This document shows, piece by piece, positions 58,019-64,000 of a stretch of DNA of 64,000 nt. The stretch covers positions 1,901,822-1,965,821 of the forward strand of contig NZ_CP095096.1 of the NCBI RefSeq assembly GCF_025561445.1. The letters are read 5' to 3'. The notes under the pieces were generated by a model that saw only the letters and a list, made by a program, of their open reading frames with translations, did no database searches and was not told the DNA's origin. This DNA is from Staphylococcus sp. IVB6181. Lineage in GTDB: Bacteria; Bacillota; Bacilli; Staphylococcales; Staphylococcaceae. A program made the position numbers and the translations under genes. The number at the start of each line of letters is the position of its first letter. Position 1 is the stretch's first letter.

Positions 58019-58501
58019 ATGATACAAATTAAGGGTAAAGTCAAATTTCCGATTACTTTAGACAGTACAACTTGGATTTTTGATGATCGTAAAGTAAAAA
58101 TCGAAGATTTAGAAGCAGGTGTCTTTGAAGGTACGAAGCCTGTAGAATTCCAAAACAACCGTGAATGGAACAGAGCGATTTTGGAAGGCCAAACGAACCC
58201 GCCAACACTTAATTCTGAAATCAAATACAAAAAACGTGCCATGATTGAAGATACATTTGTAATCAATATGACACCTTTCTTCAAGAATGCTGAGCCGGAT
58301 GATTCAGCATCCGCAATTCGTTTGTCTAATGAAGAAGATGCTATTGAAGTTCCATTAAGCTTGTTGCCTTACCTCTTCTTTAAATTTGCGGACAAAGGCA
58401 AACGCTTATATGATGATAACGGTGTAGACAGCTTCGTGTACATACCTGAAGAAGGGTATTCACATGAATTCAAACATGTGACACATATCGAGGTGGTATA
58501 A
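58019..58501 (+). CDS. Conserved staphylococcal protein of unknown function (160 aa)
   Basis: A soluble 160-residue protein starting MIQIKGKVKFPITLDSTTWI, behind AAGGGGAG. The first half is beta-rich and contains WIFDDRKVKIEDL; the second half has FFKNAEPDDSASAIRLSNEED and a YLFFKFADKGKRLYDDNGV segment. Orthologues at the same place between ylaN and ylaI occur in other staphylococci. I know of no demonstrated function; annotations as a peptidyl-prolyl isomerase are not supported by any motif I can see. It is one base from the ylaI frame. Confidence 0.85.
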   Translation: MIQIKGKVKFPITLDSTTWIFDDRKVKIEDLEAGVFEGTKPVEFQNNREWNRAILEGQTNPPTLNSEIKYKKRAMIEDTFVINMTPFFKNAEPDDSASAIRLSNEEDAIEVPLSLLPYLFFKFADKGKRLYDDNGVDSFVYIPEEGYSHEFKHVTHIEVV

Positions 58502-58502
58502 C

Positions 58503-58703
58503 TTGAGAAAAGTACAGTGTATCTTATGTGATACAGAAGTACTGATAGACGAAAATACGTTAGAGGCAAAACAGCTTAAAAATCATCCCATGCGTACATT
58601 TATGTGCGAAGAATGCAAAAGCCGTTTAGATGTGCCGAAACAACGTAACAATTACTATAAGTCGCAAAATAACTTTAATATTTTCACAAAAGATCATGAG
58701 TAA
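58503..58703 (+). CDS. ylaI: YlaI family zinc-ribbon protein (DUF2197)
   Basis: A 66-residue protein with two CxxC knuckles (CILCDTEV and CEECKS), which should bind one zinc ion. The length and the pattern match DUF2197/YlaI of Firmicutes, whose function is unknown. It starts at a TTG with GAGGTGGT upstream, inside the end of the preceding gene, so the two are translationally coupled. Confidence 0.9.
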   Translation: MRKVQCILCDTEVLIDENTLEAKQLKNHPMRTFMCEECKSRLDVPKQRNNYYKSQNNFNIFTKDHE

Positions 58704-58723
58704 CCATCTCATGGTCTTTTTTT
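58691..58723 (+). terminator. Terminator of the ylaI transcript
   Basis: AGATCATGAG / CTCATGGTCT stem followed by TTTTTTT on the plus strand; the first arm overlaps the ylaI stop region. Confidence 0.82.
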
Positions 58724-58777
58724 CGACCTCGGAACACCATTAACTTAAATATATTTATACAAGATAAAGTATTTGAA

Positions 58778-58825
58778 ATTAAAAAGAGCGTTTGAACCGG
58801 CAATCATTACCGATTCAAACGCTCT
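58778..58825 (-). terminator. Terminator of typA
   Basis: AGAGCGTTTGAA / TTCAAACGCTCT is a 12-bp stem extended by further pairing, followed on the minus strand by TTTTTAAT. Confidence 0.93.
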
Positions 58826-58843
58826 AACTTTATATTGAACAAA

Positions 58844-60691
58844 TTATTCTTCTTCAGCCATAATTTGTTTTACACGTTTTGCTTCTTTTTCACGTTGAGA
58901 TTTATTTAAGATTTTCTTTCTCATACGGATGTTTTCTGGTGTAACTTCTAATAATTCATCGTCATCGATAAATTCTAATGCTTCTTCAAGTGTTAAGATA
59001 CGCGGACGTTTCATTACTTGTGTTTGGTCTTTTGTTGCTGAACGGACGTTGGTTTGGTTTTTAGTTTTTGTGATGTTGACTGTTAAGTCATTTTCACGGT
59101 TGTTTTCACCAACAATCATACCTTCGTATACTTCAGTACCAGGTTCCATGAAGTTTGTACCGCGGTCTTCTAAACCGATAATTGCATATTGGCTGGCTTT
59201 ACCTTGGTCCATTGAAACTAATACACCGTTACGGCGTCCGCCGATACGGCCTTTAACACGTGGACGGAATTCTTCGAATGTGTGGTTGATGATACCATAA
59301 CCGCTTGTCATAGACATGAATTCAGTTGTATAACCGATCATACCGCGTGCAGGCACCATAAAGATTAAACGTGTTAAACCGTTATCAGTTGTAACCATGT
59401 CTAACATTTCACCTTTACGTTGACCTAATGATTCAATAACTGAACCTGAATTTTCTTGAGGTACTTCACATTGTACACGTTCGAATGGTTCGCATAATAC
59501 GCCGTCGATTTCTCTTAAGATAACTTGAGGTTTAGATACTTGTAATTCGTAACCTTCACGACGCATATTTTCAATTAAAATTGATAAGTGCAATTCACCA
59601 CGACCAGCAACAATCCATGCATCCGGTGAATCTGTAGGTGTAACTTTCAATGATACGTCTGTTTCAAGCTGTTGATCTAAACGGTCTTGAATTTGACGTG
59701 CAGTGACGTAAGTACCTTCACGGCCGGCAAATGGAGAGTTGTTGACACGGAATGTCATTTCAAGTGTCGGTTCGTCAATACGAAGTACAGGCAATGCTTC
59801 TTGATGGTCATGCGGTGTAACTGTTTCACCAACGTTGATGTCTTCCATGCCTGATACTGCGATTAAGTCCCCTGCATGTGCTTCTTGGATTTCTTCACGT
59901 TTCAATCCGAAGAAACCAAAGATTTTTGTAACACGGAAGTTTTTCACGCTGCCGTCTAATTTCAATAAGGATACTTGGTCGCCGACTTTAATCGTACCTC
60001 TGAACACACGACCGATACCGATACGGCCGACATAGTCATTGTAGTCTAATAACGCAACTTGGAATTGTAGCGGCTCATCTCTGTTATCTACAGGTGCTGG
60101 TACATATTCTAAGATTGTTTCATATAATGACTGCATGTTTTCATCTTGTTTATCAGCATCTAAGCTTGCTGTACCGTTAACAGCAGATGCATATACTACT
60201 GGGAATTCAAGTTGTTCGTCGTTTGCGTCTAATTCGATAAATAAGTCTAAGACTTCATCCACAACCGCTTCAGGGCGTGCTGCTGGTTTATCGATTTTAT
60301 TCACTACAACAACAGGTTTCAAGTTTTGTTCTAAAGCTTTTTTCAATACGAAACGTGTTTGAGGCATTGTACCTTCGTAGGCATCAACAACTAATACAAC
60401 ACCGTCTACCATTTTCATGATACGTTCAACTTCGCCGCCGAAGTCAGCGTGTCCAGGTGTATCCAAAATATTAATTCTAGTGCCTTTATAGTTAACAGCA
60501 GTATTTTTAGCTAAAATTGTAATACCGCGTTCTCTTTCAATGTCATTAGAATCCATTGCACGTTCATCAACATGCTCATTCTCACGGAAAATACCAGATT
60601 GTTTTAATAATTCGTCAACTAAAGTTGTTTTACCATGGTCAACGTGAGCAATGATAGCAATATTACGTACGTCTTCTCTTAAATTTGTCAT
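58844..60691 (-). CDS. typA: Translational GTPase TypA/BipA
   Basis: TypA (BipA) is an EF-G-like GTPase that helps 50S assembly and growth under stress. The ATG at 60691 behind GGAAATTTAGT gives 615 residues, identical in length to S. aureus TypA. The G1 motif AHVDHGKTT, the switch region ERERGITI, G3 DTPGHADF and G4 NKID are all near the N-terminus. Domain V and the BipA-specific C-terminal domain follow, including [20 protein letters not shown]. It diverges from the ylaF gene. Confidence 0.97.
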   Translation of the reverse strand: MTNLREDVRNIAIIAHVDHGKTTLVDELLKQSGIFRENEHVDERAMDSNDIERERGITILAKNTAVNYKGTRINILDTPGHADFGGEVERIMKMVDGVVLVVDAYEGTMPQTRFVLKKALEQNLKPVVVVNKIDKPAARPEAVVDEVLDLFIELDANDEQLEFPVVYASAVNGTASLDADKQDENMQSLYETILEYVPAPVDNRDEPLQFQVALLDYNDYVGRIGIGRVFRGTIKVGDQVSLLKLDGSVKNFRVTKIFGFFGLKREEIQEAHAGDLIAVSGMEDINVGETVTPHDHQEALPVLRIDEPTLEMTFRVNNSPFAGREGTYVTARQIQDRLDQQLETDVSLKVTPTDSPDAWIVAGRGELHLSILIENMRREGYELQVSKPQVILREIDGVLCEPFERVQCEVPQENSGSVIESLGQRKGEMLDMVTTDNGLTRLIFMVPARGMIGYTTEFMSMTSGYGIINHTFEEFRPRVKGRIGGRRNGVLVSMDQGKASQYAIIGLEDRGTNFMEPGTEVYEGMIVGENNRENDLTVNITKTKNQTNVRSATKDQTQVMKRPRILTLEEALEFIDDDELLEVTPENIRMRKKILNKSQREKEAKRVKQIMAEEE

Positions 60692-60785
60692 ACTAAATTT
60701 CCTTTCTTGAGTAAATTCCCACTTCAATTTGCAACTTTTTTATTATATCATATTATTGAGCAAAGAATAATAAGGTGGGGTTTGA

Positions 60786-60977
60786 ATGCAGAAAAAAAAA
60801 TCAAAAGCAATCTTCTGGATCTATTCAGTTCTTGCAGTGATTTTCTTAGTCTTGTTTAGTTTCAGTCTAGGTGCACAAAATTACTGGTTTATGGCAATTA
60901 CAGCAATTGTCTTAATCACAATTTTCGGTGCCGGCTTTACGACTAAGAAAAAATATCGCGAAAATGACTGGTTCTAA
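60786..60977 (+). CDS. ylaF: YlaF-like small membrane protein (DUF5325)
   Basis: A 63-residue protein with a basic N-terminus (MQKKKSKA), two membrane segments (about 8-27 and 33-50) and a KKKYRENDWF end. It matches the size, topology and place (beside typA) of B. subtilis YlaF. The function is unknown. AGGTGGGG precedes the ATG. Confidence 0.8.
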   Translation: MQKKKSKAIFWIYSVLAVIFLVLFSFSLGAQNYWFMAITAIVLITIFGAGFTTKKKYRENDWF

Positions 60978-61059
60978 CCTTTCATTTCTACCGTAACAAA
61001 AGTTTCCACTTGTTGCAGTACCCTGCAGCGTGGAGAATACACATAAATACAGTCAAAAG

Positions 61060-61136
61060 AAAAAGGTTGGGTTCATGCAGCTGTAATTGTGCACTTTACT
61101 TAGTTCACAATAGCATACATGGTCCCGACCTTTTAT
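61060..61136. terminator. Long bidirectional hairpin between ylaF and the IMPase gene
   Basis: AAAAGGTTGGG (61060-61070) pairs with CCCGACCTTTT (61124-61134) and an inner ATTGTG/CACAAT stem lies within the loop. A/T tracts flank it. It ends the minus-strand gene and probably ylaF as well. Hairpins of this AAAGGTTGGGA...TCCCGACC type recur in staphylococcal intergenic DNA. Confidence 0.75.
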
Positions 61137-61139
61137 TAA

Positions 61140-61958
61140 TTATTGATGTCTTTTTTGTAATGCTGTCAAAGTTTCTTTCTCCGTCAGCAAGTGTTTTGTT
61201 AAAATCTCCTCATGTATGGCCGCATTGCCTACAAGTACAGAGTGCGGTTGTGTAATGACTAACGGATTGCCGAGCAAGTCCGTTCCTTTACCGCCTACTT
61301 CATTTAAAATAATTAATCCGCCGGCAAAATCCCAAGGTTGTAAGCGCGGTGTAATATAAGCACCTAATTTGCCTTGCGCTACATTGATGATTTCTAAGGC
61401 CGCAGAACCATATGCGCGACAGCTTCTCGCTTCATCTACTACCTTTTTGAATATAACACCTATTGTCGGCTTTGTTAACCAGTTTGGATTAATTCCGATT
61501 AAACTTTTATTCAATACTGTATTATTAAGCGGTTTCATCAGCTGTTCGTTAATAAAAGCACCTTGTCCCGTCTTAGCATGATATAAAATATCTCTCATCA
61601 CATCATAAACGAAACCAGCATACGGTTTACCATCATTATAAATACCGATAGAAATCGCAAAGTTTTCTTGCTGGTGTACGAAGTTTAATGTGCCATCAAT
61701 CGGATCAATCACCCACACCATACCTTTTTGTTCTATTTCAGACATCGGTCTGCCGTGTCCTTCTTCTCCGATAAATTGATGATCTGGATAATTCTCCATA
61801 ATATTATTATAAATAAAGTCTTCAGTTGCTTTATCGACATTCGTTACTAAATCATTCGGATTAGATTTTGTTTCAATATCGATATCTTGCTGCATCATTT
61901 TACGAATATTATTTCCTGCTTCTATTACTAGCCCTTTAGCAAAATCATAAACTGCCAT
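61140..61958 (-). CDS. suhB: Inositol monophosphatase family protein
   Basis: A Mg-dependent phosphatase of the IMPase superfamily. The ATG at 61958 behind AAGGGG gives 272 residues beginning MAVYDFAKGLVIEAG. The metal-binding motif IGEEGHG, the signature VWVIDPIDGTLNFVHQ and the C-terminal PWDFAGGLIILNEVGG are present. The natural substrate in staphylococci is not established; inositol phosphate, NADP and fructose-1,6-bisphosphate are all possible for this fold. The gene lies between the ylaF and DUF1054 genes. Confidence 0.93.
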   Translation of the reverse strand: MAVYDFAKGLVIEAGNNIRKMMQQDIDIETKSNPNDLVTNVDKATEDFIYNNIMENYPDHQFIGEEGHGRPMSEIEQKGMVWVIDPIDGTLNFVHQQENFAISIGIYNDGKPYAGFVYDVMRDILYHAKTGQGAFINEQLMKPLNNTVLNKSLIGINPNWLTKPTIGVIFKKVVDEARSCRAYGSAALEIINVAQGKLGAYITPRLQPWDFAGGLIILNEVGGKGTDLLGNPLVITQPHSVLVGNAAIHEEILTKHLLTEKETLTALQKRHQ

Positions 61959-62078
61959 CTGATGACACCCCTTCTGTAACATATTAACGCTATTATTTGT
62001 GAATATAATATCATTTACTCTTCATTAAGCCTAACTTATGCTACAATATTTTCAATAATAGCAAACAGGAGGCTTTAT

Positions 62079-62690
62079 ATGTCTAAATATACTTTTTCTT
62101 TAAAAAACTTTAAAGTGTTTGAAGTGCCTGGTTTAGACGCACGCATGCAAGCCATTGAATCAGATATCCGCCCCAAATTACGCAACTTGGGCGAACACTT
62201 CACAGACTTTTTAAATACACATACTGCCGACGAATTCTTTCCGCATATCGCAAAGCATGCACGTCGCACAGTAAATCCTCCAAAAGATACATGGATTGCA
62301 TTTTCAACTAATAAACGCGGCTATAAAATGCTGCCGCACTTCCAAATCGGCCTTTACGAATCGCAAGTCTTTGTCATGTTCGGTGTGATGCATGAAGCGA
62401 AAAACAAAGCACAAGCCATCGACGTGTTCGAAAAGCATCTGTCAGACATTGAAAACTTGCCTGAGGATTACCGTATCTGCCCTGATCACGTCAAAATGGA
62501 AAAACCGCTGATTAAAGATTTAACCACAGCGGACTTAGAAGAAACATTAGCACGCGCCAAACAATTAAAGAAAGGCGAGTTCTTTATTGCACGCACCCTT
62601 TCTCCGCGTTCGCCTGAATTAAAATCAGACCGTGCTTTCATTGAATTCTTAGAAGCGACTTTCGAACAATTATTAAAGTTCTATCCATAA
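62079..62690 (+). CDS. yktB: DUF1054 family protein (YktB-like)
   Basis: A 203-residue protein of the DUF1054/YktB family, whose function is unknown. Family segments include [18 protein letters not shown] at the N-terminus, [24 protein letters not shown] and [24 protein letters not shown] precedes the ATG. It diverges from the inositol monophosphatase gene; the pair is conserved in B. subtilis (suhB/yktC next to yktB). Confidence 0.93.
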   Translation: MSKYTFSLKNFKVFEVPGLDARMQAIESDIRPKLRNLGEHFTDFLNTHTADEFFPHIAKHARRTVNPPKDTWIAFSTNKRGYKMLPHFQIGLYESQVFVMFGVMHEAKNKAQAIDVFEKHLSDIENLPEDYRICPDHVKMEKPLIKDLTTADLEETLARAKQLKKGEFFIARTLSPRSPELKSDRAFIEFLEATFEQLLKFYP

Positions 62691-62733
62691 TAGCATACAA
62701 AAAAACATTACACTATTTATACAGATACCTCGT

Positions 62734-62770
62734 GCTGATTTCAACATCAATTGCTTGAAATCAGCTTTTT
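62734..62770 (+). terminator. Terminator of the DUF1054 gene
   Basis: GCTGATTTCAA / TTGAAATCAGC is a perfect 11-bp stem with a 10-base loop, followed by TTTTTATT. Confidence 0.93.
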
Positions 62771-62824
62771 ATTTTCCAAAAATTTGTCCATTGTTCACAA
62801 TATGTCTTTCATTTTTGTGAATTT

Positions 62825-62858
62825 TTAGGTTGACCTAACTTTATTTTTACTTTATCAT
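62825..62858 (+). promoter_or_regulatory. mntH promoter with overlapping MntR operator
   Basis: TTAGGTTGACCTAA (62825-62838) is a palindrome with 6-bp arms that fits the MntR box of staphylococci. The -35 TTGACC (62830-62835) lies inside it, and 17 bp on is the -10 TATCAT (62853-62858). MntR with bound manganese would cover the -35 and repress mntH. Confidence 0.85.
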
Positions 62859-62898
62859 TAAACCATTATTAGAACACATTGAATTGGGAGTGACCTTC

Positions 62899-64000
62899 TT
62901 GAGTAAAAGAGAGGTCAATTATAATAACGACAGCTTAGATGAAATCAATAATACTGTCAGTTTCAACTCAAACAGCAGTATTAAACAGAAATTCCTCTCC
63001 TTCTTAGGACCTGGCTTGCTGGTCGCAGTAGGCTATATGGACCCCGGCAACTGGATAACTTCCATGCAAGGCGGAGCTAAATACGGATATATTCTGTTAT
63101 TCGTGATTTTAATCTCAAGTGTGTCTGCGATGCTCCTGCAAAGCATGACTGTCAGGTTAGGTATCGCATCAGGGCATGATTTAGCCCAAGTTACCAAGCA
63201 TTTTTTAAACAAACCGCTCGCATTTATTTTCTGGATTATAGCTGAACTCGCAATCATTGCTACGGATATTGCTGAAGTTATCGGCAGTGCGATTGCACTT
63301 GATCTATTATTCGGAATTCCATTGCTGGTTGGTGCGATTATTACAGTATTAGATGTCTTTATCTTATTATTCATCATGAAATTCGGTTTCAGAAAGATAG
63401 AAGCGATTGTCGGTACTTTAATCTTTACTGTACTTGCTATCTTCATCTTTGAAGTATATATTGCTTCACCGGATGTCGTGAAAGTCCTAAACGGATTCGT
63501 ACCTAGCAGCAGTATCATTACTGAACACGGTGCGTTATATATCGCATTAGGTATTAACGGCGCAACAATTATGCCGCATAACCTGTACTTGCATTCATCT
63601 ATCGTGCAATCACGTACGTATAACAGAAGAGATGAAGCATCAAAAGCACAAGCAATCAAATATGCGACGATTGATTCTAACATCCAATTATCTATCGCAT
63701 TTGTCATCAACTGCTTATTGCTTGTTCTTGGTGCCGGATTATTCTTCGGCAGCGGCAATGCGGATAATTTAGGCGGGTTCTATGACTTATATCAAGCCTT
63801 AGAACAACAACCGCTGCTCGGTGCATCGCTTGGCGGCTTAATGAGTACACTCTTTGCGGTGGCATTGCTTGCCTCTGGTCAAAACTCAACCATTACAGGT
63901 ACATTAGCCGGTCAAATCGTTATGGAAGGTTTCATCAACTTGAAAATGCCGAACTGGCTAAACCGTTTAATTACGCGCTCACTCGCAATTATCCCGGTTA
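62899..64000 (+). CDS. mntH: Nramp-family divalent metal transporter MntH (3' end outside window)
   Basis: MntH imports Mn(II) with protons across the membrane. The TTG at 62899 with GGGAGTGA upstream starts a soluble N-terminus of about 30 residues ([16 protein letters not shown]), followed by membrane helices. The Nramp metal-binding motif DPGNW lies in the first helix at about 50-54, and the [10 protein letters not shown] motif in the sixth at about 218-227. The window ends after about 367 residues, in the C-terminal helices. A MntR operator overlaps its promoter. Confidence 0.95.
   Translation, partial: MSKREVNYNNDSLDEINNTVSFNSNSSIKQKFLSFLGPGLLVAVGYMDPGNWITSMQGGAKYGYILLFVILISSVSAMLLQSMTVRLGIASGHDLAQVTKHFLNKPLAFIFWIIAELAIIATDIAEVIGSAIALDLLFGIPLLVGAIITVLDVFILLFIMKFGFRKIEAIVGTLIFTVLAIFIFEVYIASPDVVKVLNGFVPSSSIITEHGALYIALGINGATIMPHNLYLHSSIVQSRTYNRRDEASKAQAIKYATIDSNIQLSIAFVINCLLLVLGAGLFFGSGNADNLGGFYDLYQALEQQPLLGASLGGLMSTLFAVALLASGQNSTITGTLAGQIVMEGFINLKMPNWLNRLITRSLAIIPV

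Noticed and set aside
63033..63758. 241-codon open frame opposite mntH
   Set aside because: It is the antisense shadow of the conserved Nramp coding sequence, which has family motifs in the other strand, and it has no ribosome site.

Overview
The window is chromosomal DNA from a low-GC Gram-positive bacterium of the genus Staphylococcus. The evidence is a typical staphylococcal dcw (division and cell wall) cluster, a bacillithiol gene (bshC), a beta-type phenol-soluble modulin, CtaA/CtaB, the PycA-FtsW neighbourhood and near-identical protein lengths to S. aureus orthologues. GTG/TTG starts are common. It does not look like S. aureus itself; a species of the carnosus/simulans type is possible, but the sequence alone does not settle this.

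Layout. Positions 1-8.4 kb hold the start of the dcw operon on the minus strand (mraZ, rsmH, ftsL, pbpA, mraY, murD, divIB, ftsA; ftsA runs off the left edge). Upstream of mraZ are three exactly 10-bp-spaced GTGG repeats that fit a MraZ autoregulatory site. bshC and an acetyltransferase gene follow. From about 10.7 to 22.1 kb lies an accessory, AT-rich and decaying stretch. It holds a HAD phosphatase gene split by an intact-ended IS3-family element, two tandem paralogous membrane proteins (the first broken by one stop codon), a PSM-beta peptide, tRNA-Arg(TCT) with integrase-arm-like repeats behind it, a triply damaged gene next to an unrecognised gene, a transposase relic, an unknown membrane protein, decayed coding sequence, an exonuclease-like protein lacking one catalytic Asp, and a frameshifted VOC protein. 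This is the same locus (between psm-beta/mraZ and ysnB/rdgB/murI) where S. aureus carries its nuSa-gamma island.

From 22 to 64 kb the chromosome is conserved housekeeping DNA. The order is ysnB-rdgB-murI, sdhCAB, uvrC, trxA, mutS2-polX-cvpA-zapA, rnhC, pheST with a T-box leader, a TrmH-type methylase, rpmF-yceD, tmcAL, coaD-rsmD, the ylb group, the haem A genes ctaA/ctaB with a DUF420 protein, pycA, ftsW, the yla group with typA, an inositol monophosphatase gene, a DUF1054 gene, and mntH entering from the right with a MntR operator over its -35.

Most transcription units end in clear intrinsic terminators, many of them shared between convergent genes. Visible regulation includes the MraZ boxes, a Phe T-box, cre- and Fur-like sites in the long sdhC leader, MntR control of mntH, and an IS end whose inverted repeats would hide the transposase ribosome binding site in read-through RNA. 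No complete, convincingly new defence or metabolic system was found. The most unusual material is in the 10.7-22 kb decayed island.
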